Shown piece after piece: positions 50,701 to 59,041 of a DNA stretch of 64,000 nucleotides. Source of the DNA: an uncultured Bacteroidales bacterium. Lineage in GTDB: Bacteria > Bacteroidota > Bacteroidia > Bacteroidales > Bacteroidaceae. The notes under the pieces are model-generated. The model was not told the origin of the DNA and did no database searches. It saw nothing but the letters and a program-made list of their open reading frames with translations. The stretch lies in NCBI GenBank assembly GCA_902779875.1, contig CACZCX010000017.1:1-64000 (forward strand), in the 5' to 3' direction. The number at the start of each line of letters is the position of its first letter. The first letter of the stretch is position 1. The translations under genes and the position numbers were made by a program.

Positions 50701-53700
50701 AACACGGGAGAACTTGCCGAGTTCTTTGATGCCAGGAAGAATATGGAATTCTGGGACAACACGCTCGTTACGGTAGCCGGACGTATAACCGGCGGATTCA
50801 TCGAGGACCAGAAACCTCTCGGCTTTGGACTGAGCCACAACAACATCGGACAGGCTACGATAGAACTTGAGGTTCCCAACTACTCCATGAATATGGTTAA
50901 GGTTAACAGCGGAATCGTATCGGACTACCTTCCCAATGAGACCTCAGAGCTGGAGGTAAAATCTCCGGTTGAGGCCGTCAAGAGTACGGCATGGCGCAAT
51001 AAAGGTGATCGTAATGAGACCAGGATCATTACCATAAAGACCGATCCCGGCACTGGTGAATTCGCAGCCTTGCTGCCGCCTATAGACTATCAGGTAAAGA
51101 GTATCAGGATTGAAAGTAACCCGACTCTTGACCTTGGTACCTTGTCAAATATCATAGCAAACGATCCCAACGACACCAAGACCGACACGCTCGTTACGGA
51201 GGATGGCGAGCTGTACTTTGAGTATGTTGCCAAGATGATCAAGTCCTACTACACCGACCCCATACTTGAGATCACCCAGGTCAATGCAAACGGTGCATTC
51301 GGTGACAAGGAGTATGAATACAAGGACAAGACCGACAAGGAGACAGTCCAGCTTTATACCATAGATGGCGATAACGTCAACTACACATTCAGCCATCCCG
51401 TATTCAAGCAGGCAAACAAATACAAGTTTGATGTTAACGGATACGAGGTGTATACTAACTATGACGAAGCTGAACCGGTTATAGACAAGGTCCCGCTACA
51501 GAACGTGGATGTTGTGTTCAGCAACCAGATGGGAACCGGTCAGGAGGTTGTCATAAACGCAGAACTGACCCCCGAGGATGACCAGGACGGAGACCTGCGC
51601 AGCACCATACCCGACGTGGTAACTCTCGATGACAAAGGTTATGCACAGTACGAGTGGCAGGCCGGTCTGCCCAACATAACCAGTCCGTTCACCCTGTATC
51701 TGGGTGCCACATTCACACATGTGGACAAGACATACTCATGGGACGGTTTGGAAGGCATAGTTACAGGTGCACTGCCATCGGGCAATAACTTCGTAACCGC
51801 CGGTCCTGACCTGGTTTCAATGATAATCCGAGATCCGGGAGGTACAGGTTCATCGGCCTATATAGAACAAGGTGAGACCCGAACCACCACATTGACGACC
51901 GATGTATCAGTATCATACAACAGGGAGGACATGACTCATACCGAGATAGGTTTCAAGCTGATACAGTTCAGCGGCGTAGGCGTGGGTGCTATATCCGGTA
52001 TCATAACCGACAACAGTGAGATATCGACCGTTGATGCCGGTTTCAATATAGAGGATTCGTACGAGAACTCTCAGACCAGGACACTGACCACCACTACGAC
52101 AAGACGCATATCCACCAGTGCTGAGCCTGAATACGTAGGTGCCATGGGCGATGTGTTTATAGGTAAATCCACAAACATCGTATTCGGTAACGCCCGATCC
52201 GTATCACTTGAGAAAAAGAACGGGCAGTACGGTTTTGCACTCAAGGACGACTATGTGACCGACCAGAGTTTCAAGACTGAGTTCGCCTACTCACAGAACT
52301 ACATCATCAATACTCTGATTCCCAACATAATCAACCTGCGTAATGACATCCTGAGGAAAGGCGTTGACCAGTTCGGTTCAACATACACCGTCCATCCTGA
52401 TGTCGATGAGGAGGACTGGGGCAACGATAGCATATATGATTATACGCCCGTTAGCCCCATTCCCAGAGGCAAGATCATATCTGACCAGGTACATACATAC
52501 AACCAGATGATCAAAACCTGGGAACAGCACCTCCGCAGCAATGAGGCTGCCAAAGTCAAAGCGATAGATGAGCGCAAGACTTTTATTGCCAAGAATGAGA
52601 GTTTTGATACCGGTAGCTCGATTGAATCATCGGTCACCAACACAACCGGCAATACGACCAGCCATACCGGATCATTCAAGACCGAACTCTCAGTGGAAAT
52701 GGGAACTGATATCGAGATATTCTCAATCGAGCTTAACTACAGTACCAAGCACGTCGTATCAGAAACCACGACCGTCACCTCCGAGACTGAGACTGAATCA
52801 TCGTTTACGACAGGATACACTCTTGCCGAGGTTGGTGATGATGACGCCCTTACCATTGACGTGTTCAATGCTCCCGACGGAAACGGTGCGATATTCGTTA
52901 CCCGCGGCGGTCAGACATCAGGCCCGTATGAGGGTGAGCAGAAGACTCAGTACTTTGAGCCCGGCAAACACGTGATATCGGCTGCCACCATGCAGATTGA
53001 GATTCCCAGAATCAGTGTCGAGAACGCTGCAAACCGTGTTGGTAGCATACCCGCAGGCAAGTCTGCCACATACATGCTGCTTCTGCGTAACGACAGTGAG
53101 ACACAGGAGGACTGCTTCTTTGACCTTATCAGCATAGACGAGACCAACAAGAAGGGAGCAGGCCTGCATGTAAACGGAAACGAACTGGGCAACGGACGTT
53201 CCGTACTGGTTCCCGCAGGCGGTACAGTACGTATGAGACTTGACCTGGAGCAGAACAGTCTGGGTGACCTCAAATACGACAGCATTGCCATAGTACTTGC
53301 CTCTCAGAGCCAGAGCGATCCTACCAGCACATGGGATGTCATTGCCGACACCGTATGGATATCGGCCGAATTCGTTCCCTCAAGTACCGATGTGACACTG
53401 CGCATAGACAACACCACGGTCAACACATCGACCCAGGGTGAGCTCCAGCTCAGCGTCCGTGACTTTGACCCGCACTATGACGGCCTCAAGTATATTGCAA
53501 TCCAGTATCAGGGTGCCGGTGAGACAAGCTGGCGTGATGTACGTAAGTATTTTGTGAATTCCAAGGATATCAAAGACAGTGATAATGAGGAGCTCCTGCC
53601 CTCAAGCGGAATTATCAACTACACTCTCAACATGAACTCCAAGCTGTACCCCGACCGCGCCTACAAGTTCCGTGCACTCTCGGCACGCGCTTACGGTAGC

Positions 53701-56700
53701 GGTGAGGTGACATGCGTGAGCGATGAGATTACCGTCACCAAGGATATGGTCCGTCCCATGTCTCTGGGTGCCCCCCAGCCCAGCGACGGAATACTATCGG
53801 CCGGCGACGAGTTGAGCATACTGTTCAACGAGGATATCCAGACAGGCAGGGTAAAAAACGGCAACTTCCTGATAACAGGCATACTGAACGGTTCCAAGAT
53901 TAACCATCAGACCGCTCTTGCCCTGAACAACACCGCACTGGCAGCATCGACCGATGCAGATATCAACCTCATTGACAAGGACTTTACATTCGAGTTATTC
54001 ATAAGGCCCGAGGGAGCCGGTACCATACTCAGCCACGGAACCGGAACCAAGAAGATGTCAGTAGGAATCAACCAGGACAACAAACTGACTCTCACCATTG
54101 AGGGCCAGACCTACACATCAGGCAACAGCGTTACTCTGAATGATTGGGATTACATGGTCATCAGTTATGATGCCAAGGAGCATCTGTTCAACTCTCAGAT
54201 GACAAACGCACAGAATGACACTATCATACTGTTCTTTAACCTTGAGGTTCCCCGTTATATGGGTAACGGTCCCTTATGCATCGGTCAGAACATGAGCGGA
54301 GCCATGCACGAGCTGTTGTTATGGGAGCAGGTCCTCAGTCTGGAAGAGACCGCAGGCCTGAGCCTGAAATCCAAGGATCCGCACTCACGCAATCTCATAG
54401 GTTACTGGAAGATGGATGAGGGTGAAGGTCGTACCATCACCGACTACTCCCGCAACCGCCATATGACTATGGAGGCCGAGACCTGGCATTTCGAGAACAA
54501 GAACAAGGCTGTCGTACTGAACGGAACACAGTACATCAATATCCCCACCAGCGACATAGGCATATCGATGGATAATGACTATGCAGTTGAGATGTGGGTA
54601 AAGGCACCCGCTCAGGCCGGTAAGGCCCAGTTGATTCAGGCCGGTAAGGTAGCTCTGTACATTGACGAGAGCGGTAAGCTCCAGATGACATCGGACGGTA
54701 CCGATATTCCTGTCCAGGATGTCATGCTGGCCGATAACGCCTGGCACCACGTAGCTCTGAGCATTATCCGTAACGGCAATGCCAACATCTACGTGGACGG
54801 TATCAACAGGCTGACGGTAGGTGCCGACAAGGTTGCCTCCACATCGGGCGATAACCTGTTCATAGGCGTCCGCCGCATTCACCAGAACGTATATCCGGAG
54901 TACGTGTTTGACCGTTACCTGACCGCAACCATCGATGAGGTTCGTATATGGCGCGCCACCATGAATGCCGACCAGATCAAGCGTCAGCGTAACATGCGTC
55001 TGACCGGATCGGAGCCGGGTCTTGTTGCCTACTATCCGTTTGAGGTGAACATGCTTGACAACTTTGGCCAGCCTATCACGGTAATTGCCGATTCAGACCT
55101 CTGCAGAACAGGAAAGCCTGTCCTTATCAACAACAAGGTAATCGACGCATCCCTGTTTACCGATGAGGCCCCTGCCCTGCATGTCAAGCCCGAGATGGAG
55201 AACGTTCAGTACAGCTTCATTGCATCGGACAACAAGATCGTTATCAACATTGACGAGAAGATGGCCAAGATTGAGGGTACCACACTCAATATCACTGTTC
55301 GTGATGTAAGTGACCTGAACGGCAACCTCTCCAACTCCATCACCTGGTCGGCTTATGTTGACCTGAACCCGCTCAAGTGGGACAACCAGGAGCTTGACGT
55401 TACACAGAACGTAACCCGTCAGAGCACATTGAATGCCACTCTCATAAACAGAGGCGGTCAGCAGCAGACCTGGACTCTCTCCAACCTGCCCTCTTGGCTG
55501 GATGCCGATATCGAATACGGCGTACTCATGCCTCAGTCCGAGCAGCTCATCACCTTCACGGTAAGCCCCGCCACACCCATCGGCAAATATGAGCAGACCA
55601 TATATGTACAGGGTAATGACAGTATCAACACCCCGCTTGTACTCAACGTGAACGTTATAGGTAACATCCCCGACTGGAGTGTCAACCCGTATGACTTTGA
55701 GAGCTCCATGAACGTGATAGGCGTACTTGTCAAGGACAACACCTACATGGCCGATCCTGACAATATCATGGCTGCCTTTATAGGCGATGAGTGCCGCGGA
55801 GTGGCCAAGCCCGTCTACAACGAGCGTTACGGCAACTACTTTGTAACCATGGATATCTACGGCAGCAGTGCCGATATGGGCAGGGAGGTTACCTTCCGTG
55901 CATATGACGCACTCAACGGAACCATATATCCTGAGGTTACATGGGAATCCGGATTATTCAGTTTCATTCCGCTCACCCTGGCCGGAACATACGCAGATCC
56001 CAGTATCTTCAATGTCCAGGACAAGATTGAGCAGGTAACCGAGCTCAAGGCCGGTTGGAACTGGATATCGGTCTATGTCGATGCCGACGATATGTCAGTA
56101 CCTGCCATATTCAGGAACATAGCCCACAACATCGTAGCCGTAAAGAGTCAGACCGGCGGCTACAAGGTCTATGAGGACGGCATGTGGACCGGTAACCTGG
56201 GTAACCTCTCCAACAACGAGATGTATGCCGTACAGGTCAAGGCCGACTGCAAGCTCCGCGTTGTAGGTACCGTTCCCACCACTCCCGTCACCGTAAGACC
56301 CGGCTGGAACTGGATAGGCTATTACGGACGTCAGGTTGCCACTCTGGCCGATGCTCTGGCATCGATGGACAAGATCAACGGTGATATGGTCAAGGCTCAG
56401 CAGGGCATCGCCTACTGGGACAACAACGAGTGGTCCGGTTCACTCATCATGATGCAGCCCGGCATGGGTTATCAGATCATGAGTTCTGCTCTTGTCAACA
56501 AGACATTCTCCTACCCGTCGGCCATCGTGAACGCCACCCGTATGGCTTCAACACGCGGCGTCGTCGCCAGCCCTGTATACAACGGTGTATTCGAGCCTGT
56601 CAATGTCCGCAACTATCCTGACAACGCCATCATGGCCGTCAAGATAACTGCCGGCAACCGTTCGCTTGCCAACACCCAGATAGCCGTATTCGCCGGCGAC

Positions 56701-57027
56701 GAGTGCCGCACCGCAGCATTCACTGACAATGAAGGCGTTGCTTTGCTCACCATACCGGGCGACGATCCTTGTCTGATTACCGTCAAGGCCGATATAAACA
56801 ATCAGATAGTAGAAGCACCGGTTACCCTGCTCTATCAGACCAATGCCATGTACGGCACGCCCAACCATCCTATAGTAATGGATATGGGCACCACCGGCAT
56901 TGATGCGCTCAACGAGACATCGGGCATGGAATCTGTATATGACCTGGGCGGACGCAAGGCAGAGAATATGATTAACGACCGCAAGGAGATACTCATCATC
57001 AACGGTCAGAAACAGGTAGTTGAATGA
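47740..57027 (+). CDS. Giant surface protein with FnIII-, carboxypeptidase-regulatory- and LamG-like domains
   Basis: 3,095 residues. The signal segment is MQAVIIMMLALFWGPQKASA, so Met15 (base 47782) is an alternative start. Domains by eye: FnIII-like modules (about 290-590), carboxypeptidase-type beta domains (about 600-635 and 915-985), and LamG/concanavalin-like domains at about 640-820 (FTVQMWINPDE), 2057-2230 (FTFELFIRPEG) and 2255-2430 (YAVEMWVKAPAQ). A Thr/Ser-rich middle (about 1360-1760) contains TSETETESSFTTGYTLAEVG and IFVTRGGQTSGPYEG, a pattern I recall from other very large bacterial LamG proteins. Later come paired GWNWIS/GWNWIG modules (about 2770 and 2855). The end (VYDLGGRKAENM, ILIINGQKQVVE) resembles a T9SS sorting tail. 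Probably an exported adhesin or glycan-binding protein. The downstream partner overlaps by 4 bases. Confidence 0.85.
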   Translation: MVLTFKEAFQGKRTMQAVIIMMLALFWGPQKASAGEMDLKYDRLFYGIGWNGSAAQMYFSMEVKNFHGVDEGFYSQCGGLGIYVSKDNGQNWQHLLNLSCGGNENINSNSEAGWGCYKSETHRGHDGNNSLVAEVCWNVPLDYRNCNLKFKCMGQWSESNGSNMHSIYKEINFSNYYTFEVRSLYWTGDYSLDPDGTINIPYRTGSAKNTDGHTLLYAFIDGSYRREIGDKPINLDGGIYSFKLQDIGMDMLSTFTVQPYNMYSHHNDAWGGTQYTLKSADKRTFYPLPYATDLSGAFDQLNNEISLTWNVENSDHYEGHWAIYRNGQRVGAVDQNESSYTDSGFENGNIEYQVYYELSNWPEGTQIDLLKSNVISVNAKRAIPVLNVNAESQSDRIVFTWNSDGYPQDWGNKFNIYVDDETTPIITIIPTDNQTSFRWEHRSTDRHGQRETSQIDGTNDYYTEEPLSACTPHNYRIEGVIGSSTLSSVTIQKKAVGNGTLFYSFDATKGTYPGKVKLSWHVNAQGSKAAKTYYIERKRAEDDQDEWTEIYRTSSTDDYLLYTDDTPLSGVYYEYRVTVIDKCEDGEENTNYIENIGFSQTLGTVSGRVTYGTTGSAVSGANVVVKKLSTDKMSDQFFSLHFTRDLGEAVWQYTDGNYAEKTFADKDFTVQMWINPDELSDSKIVQFKDDECYIGMTQDGKVTFNGLVFNGVTLNTKGYSHLSIIRKGANVTCHVIYIDQKQGITVYDDAITLQSATLPLSSATQMTIGHFKGYIDEFRIWTKALSISEIEENYDHLLVGNEKGLETYWTFDENLRAQFFDYSRNGTVYHQHHGITRTNTEPSTITPKKLELKGKTDVDGNYIIQGVPFMGEGTTYEIIPSLGIHTFSPSKQLRYVSSNSLVHNSTDFTDDSSFPVSGVIRYSNTEYPVEGVHFFVDGQICAKDGQPVTTNANGQFEISVPIGKHYITVQKEGHTFELNGRYPEDPNNTGELAEFFDARKNMEFWDNTLVTVAGRITGGFIEDQKPLGFGLSHNNIGQATIELEVPNYSMNMVKVNSGIVSDYLPNETSELEVKSPVEAVKSTAWRNKGDRNETRIITIKTDPGTGEFAALLPPIDYQVKSIRIESNPTLDLGTLSNIIANDPNDTKTDTLVTEDGELYFEYVAKMIKSYYTDPILEITQVNANGAFGDKEYEYKDKTDKETVQLYTIDGDNVNYTFSHPVFKQANKYKFDVNGYEVYTNYDEAEPVIDKVPLQNVDVVFSNQMGTGQEVVINAELTPEDDQDGDLRSTIPDVVTLDDKGYAQYEWQAGLPNITSPFTLYLGATFTHVDKTYSWDGLEGIVTGALPSGNNFVTAGPDLVSMIIRDPGGTGSSAYIEQGETRTTTLTTDVSVSYNREDMTHTEIGFKLIQFSGVGVGAISGIITDNSEISTVDAGFNIEDSYENSQTRTLTTTTTRRISTSAEPEYVGAMGDVFIGKSTNIVFGNARSVSLEKKNGQYGFALKDDYVTDQSFKTEFAYSQNYIINTLIPNIINLRNDILRKGVDQFGSTYTVHPDVDEEDWGNDSIYDYTPVSPIPRGKIISDQVHTYNQMIKTWEQHLRSNEAAKVKAIDERKTFIAKNESFDTGSSIESSVTNTTGNTTSHTGSFKTELSVEMGTDIEIFSIELNYSTKHVVSETTTVTSETETESSFTTGYTLAEVGDDDALTIDVFNAPDGNGAIFVTRGGQTSGPYEGEQKTQYFEPGKHVISAATMQIEIPRISVENAANRVGSIPAGKSATYMLLLRNDSETQEDCFFDLISIDETNKKGAGLHVNGNELGNGRSVLVPAGGTVRMRLDLEQNSLGDLKYDSIAIVLASQSQSDPTSTWDVIADTVWISAEFVPSSTDVTLRIDNTTVNTSTQGELQLSVRDFDPHYDGLKYIAIQYQGAGETSWRDVRKYFVNSKDIKDSDNEELLPSSGIINYTLNMNSKLYPDRAYKFRALSARAYGSGEVTCVSDEITVTKDMVRPMSLGAPQPSDGILSAGDELSILFNEDIQTGRVKNGNFLITGILNGSKINHQTALALNNTALAASTDADINLIDKDFTFELFIRPEGAGTILSHGTGTKKMSVGINQDNKLTLTIEGQTYTSGNSVTLNDWDYMVISYDAKEHLFNSQMTNAQNDTIILFFNLEVPRYMGNGPLCIGQNMSGAMHELLLWEQVLSLEETAGLSLKSKDPHSRNLIGYWKMDEGEGRTITDYSRNRHMTMEAETWHFENKNKAVVLNGTQYINIPTSDIGISMDNDYAVEMWVKAPAQAGKAQLIQAGKVALYIDESGKLQMTSDGTDIPVQDVMLADNAWHHVALSIIRNGNANIYVDGINRLTVGADKVASTSGDNLFIGVRRIHQNVYPEYVFDRYLTATIDEVRIWRATMNADQIKRQRNMRLTGSEPGLVAYYPFEVNMLDNFGQPITVIADSDLCRTGKPVLINNKVIDASLFTDEAPALHVKPEMENVQYSFIASDNKIVINIDEKMAKIEGTTLNITVRDVSDLNGNLSNSITWSAYVDLNPLKWDNQELDVTQNVTRQSTLNATLINRGGQQQTWTLSNLPSWLDADIEYGVLMPQSEQLITFTVSPATPIGKYEQTIYVQGNDSINTPLVLNVNVIGNIPDWSVNPYDFESSMNVIGVLVKDNTYMADPDNIMAAFIGDECRGVAKPVYNERYGNYFVTMDIYGSSADMGREVTFRAYDALNGTIYPEVTWESGLFSFIPLTLAGTYADPSIFNVQDKIEQVTELKAGWNWISVYVDADDMSVPAIFRNIAHNIVAVKSQTGGYKVYEDGMWTGNLGNLSNNEMYAVQVKADCKLRVVGTVPTTPVTVRPGWNWIGYYGRQVATLADALASMDKINGDMVKAQQGIAYWDNNEWSGSLIMMQPGMGYQIMSSALVNKTFSYPSAIVNATRMASTRGVVASPVYNGVFEPVNVRNYPDNAIMAVKITAGNRSLANTQIAVFAGDECRTAAFTDNEGVALLTIPGDDPCLITVKADINNQIVEAPVTLLYQTNAMYGTPNHPIVMDMGTTGIDALNETSGMESVYDLGGRKAENMINDRKEILIINGQKQVVE

Positions 57028-58223
57028 AAATGACTGCCAGGTTCCACAAGCTGTTGGCACTCCTCTTATTGGGGAGTGCCAATCTGTGGGCTATCGGTAA
57101 CGATCCCTTCCCTGAGGTCAATTACCACATGTATCAGGGAAGCATGATCCTTACGGCCCAGGTCGTCCTTGACGGAAACGTCGTGAACGATGCCGTCGTA
57201 GCCGTCTACTGCGGTGATGAGATCCGCGGCAAGGATTATGTAGGCAACGACTCCAATAACCCCGGTTATGTCTTCACGACCATTTGCGGAAACTATACCG
57301 GCCATGAGCAGTCACTCCATTTCATGGTCTCGACAGGCGGAAACATCTACAGTTTCTACCCCGACCCGGAGCTTCTCTACTCATTCAACGGCGTTGTAGG
57401 ATCCACCTCACAACCCTACTACATCGACCTCTCACCGGTCTGTCTGGACAACTCCGATGCATCGGCCCTCATAGGTCGCAAAGGACGTAGGGTCAGCGTA
57501 TCGTTCAGCCGCTCATTCACTGAGAACATAAGCAGCACAGTATGCCTGCCGTTTAGCTTAAGCAGCGATCAGGCATCGGCCTACGGTACGTTTTACAGGT
57601 TTGCCGGCGTAACACGCAACGGGGACGAATGGATTGTGACCATGACCGATGCCACCGGCGCCGACCCGCTCCAGGCAGGCACGCCCTACCTGTTCAAGCC
57701 GTCGGCCACAGGCAAGGTCACGTTTACCGGGACAGTGGAGGTTCCGGCCGATGCCACGCAGGAGAGTTTCAAGCCGCAGGATGCTGCAATGGATGAATGG
57801 TCGTTCATAGGTACCTACAACTCCAGGATATGGAGCCAGGGTGATGCCGAACTGGGGACGGTCTACGGATTCGTGGCCACCGAGTACACCGGTAGCGATT
57901 TCAGTGCGGGCACCTTTGTCAAGGCGGGTGACGGAGCGAGCATAGCCCCGTTCAGGGCCTACCTTAAGAGACAGGCCTTGGGTCGCGCTCCCGGACGCGA
58001 CATGAGCGGTTCCAACGATGTGCCTTCACGCCTGATGGTCTACCTGACCGACAAGGACGGAAATCTCACCGCAGTCGGTTCACTGGACAGTGAGAGCGGC
58101 AGCGTGACATTCAGCGAGAGTGCATGGTACTCACTTGACGGCACTCCTCTACCCGCCAGACCCGTGAGCCCCGGTATATATATCAGAGGTACCCGCAAAG
58201 TGATAATACGGCAGAACTATTAA
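57024..58223 (+). CDS. Secreted protein with T9SS-type C-terminal tail, partner of the giant protein
   Basis: 399 residues. Signal peptide LLALLLLGSANLWA. The first domain (about 30-150: SMILTAQVVLDGNVVNDAVVAVYCGDEIRG) resembles repeats near the C-terminus of the giant protein (MAAFIGDECRGVAKP, IAVFAGDECRTAA), so the two share a module. The middle (STVCLPFSLSSDQASAYGTFYRFAGV) is a beta domain frequent in Prevotella surface proteins. The end (WYSLDGTPL, SPGIYIRGTRKVIIRQ) is a T9SS type A-like sorting tail. Its ATG overlaps the giant gene's stop, so translation is coupled. It is probably a surface-anchored co-factor. Confidence 0.78.
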   Translation: MKMTARFHKLLALLLLGSANLWAIGNDPFPEVNYHMYQGSMILTAQVVLDGNVVNDAVVAVYCGDEIRGKDYVGNDSNNPGYVFTTICGNYTGHEQSLHFMVSTGGNIYSFYPDPELLYSFNGVVGSTSQPYYIDLSPVCLDNSDASALIGRKGRRVSVSFSRSFTENISSTVCLPFSLSSDQASAYGTFYRFAGVTRNGDEWIVTMTDATGADPLQAGTPYLFKPSATGKVTFTGTVEVPADATQESFKPQDAAMDEWSFIGTYNSRIWSQGDAELGTVYGFVATEYTGSDFSAGTFVKAGDGASIAPFRAYLKRQALGRAPGRDMSGSNDVPSRLMVYLTDKDGNLTAVGSLDSESGSVTFSESAWYSLDGTPLPARPVSPGIYIRGTRKVIIRQNY

Positions 58224-58231
58224 TTCAGTCT

Positions 58232-58375
58232 ATGAAAAAGAATTACCTGAAACCGCTGACACAGGTTTATGACATACAATGCTCCGGGATCCTCTGCATG
58301 AGCACCGAAGAGCCGCTCTATCACGGCCCGTTCGGTCAGCTTACGGACCGTGACAAAGACCGGTTCACCGCCTGA
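58232..58375 (+). CDS. Small protein, 47 residues, of the 'MKKxYxxP' type
   Basis: ATG 58232 to TGA 58373-58375, 8 bases after the preceding stop, encodes MKKNYLKPLTQVYDI and continues QCSGILCMSTEEPLYHGPFG. Short ORFs of the form MKK-Y-xxP-xxxVxxI...LC.S are often seen next to surface-protein genes of Bacteroidales; I know of no assigned function. Two Cys (17 and 22), no membrane helix, no cleavable signal peptide. The third gene of the giant-protein operon if real. A family 1 repeat begins 40 bases later. Confidence 0.6.
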   Translation: MKKNYLKPLTQVYDIQCSGILCMSTEEPLYHGPFGQLTDRDKDRFTA

Positions 58376-58414
58376 CTGACAGCTCGCTCAGCCCCTTCCC
58401 GATCAGCGGACTCC

Positions 58415-58556
58415 CGCCAAAGTGTCCCGCACCAACCCGCGATAGAACGTATTCTTAGCGTGGTCGGTGCGGGACACCCCTTCATTTCGGGCTAGTGTCC
58501 CACGCGAGTGCGCCCCAGAAGCGTTGTGGGGCCTCTCCGTGCGGGACACTTTGGCG
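58415..58556. repeat. Repeat family 1, copy 2 (18-base perfect terminal inverted repeats)
   Basis: The ends CGCCAAAGTGTCCCGCAC (58415-58432) and exact reverse complement (58539-58556). Two internal blocks (GGTGCGGGACAC, GTGTCCCACGC) split it into two hairpin units. Best-preserved copy of the family. Confidence 0.88.
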
Positions 58557-58627
58557 AAATCGGCCCACCCTAGTATGTTTATTTTTACAACTAAAGTATA
58601 AATAATTGTCAAAATGTTTTGTGGTCT

Positions 58628-58640
58628 TTACAAAATGTAA
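58628..58640. promoter_or_regulatory. Possible BlaI operator
   Basis: TTACAAAATGTAA is a palindrome with TTACA and TGTAA arms like BlaI/MecI operators of Gram-positive bacteria (those have a 2-base centre, this a 3-base one). It lies 37 bases before the blaI-like ATG. Autorepression is inferred. Confidence 0.4.
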
Positions 58641-58677
58641 TTTATTTGTGTCGGAAACCTGAAACAAACCTTTGTAT

Positions 58678-59040
58678 ATGAAAAAACTGACCGATAAAGA
58701 ACTGGCAATCATGAACGTGCTTTGGGACAACGGAGCTCTCTCCATGAGGGATCTCCTGACCAAGATGCCCGAGCCCCAGCCCAACTTCAACACGCTTACC
58801 ACATTCGTGCGCCGTCTGGAGATAAGCGGTATGATAAAGCACCAGGAACTGGGAGCGCGTTTCTTTCTCTACGAAGCCGCAATGGACCGTGACAAATATG
58901 TCGAGATGATGAACAAGGAGAGCGTGTCACGTTTCTTTAACGGCTCATACAAGGATTTCATATCCTGCCTTGTACAGCAGCAGGAAGTCAGCATCGATGA
59001 CCTGAAGGATCTTATCCGCATGGCCGAAAACGCAAAGTAA
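58678..59040 (+). CDS. BlaI/MecI/CopY-family transcriptional repressor
   Basis: 120 residues from ATG 58678 (an in-frame TTG two codons earlier is less likely). Winged-helix N-terminus KKLTDKELAIMNVLWDNGALSMRDLL and FNTLTTFVRRLEISGMIKHQEL; C-terminal dimerisation part with FFNGSYKDFISCLVQQ. In this family the partner BlaR1 protease triggers cleavage of the repressor. It is followed one base later by the blaR1-like gene. No beta-lactamase is nearby, so the regulated genes are unknown. Confidence 0.9.
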   Translation: MKKLTDKELAIMNVLWDNGALSMRDLLTKMPEPQPNFNTLTTFVRRLEISGMIKHQELGARFFLYEAAMDRDKYVEMMNKESVSRFFNGSYKDFISCLVQQQEVSIDDLKDLIRMAENAK

Positions 59041-59041
59041 T

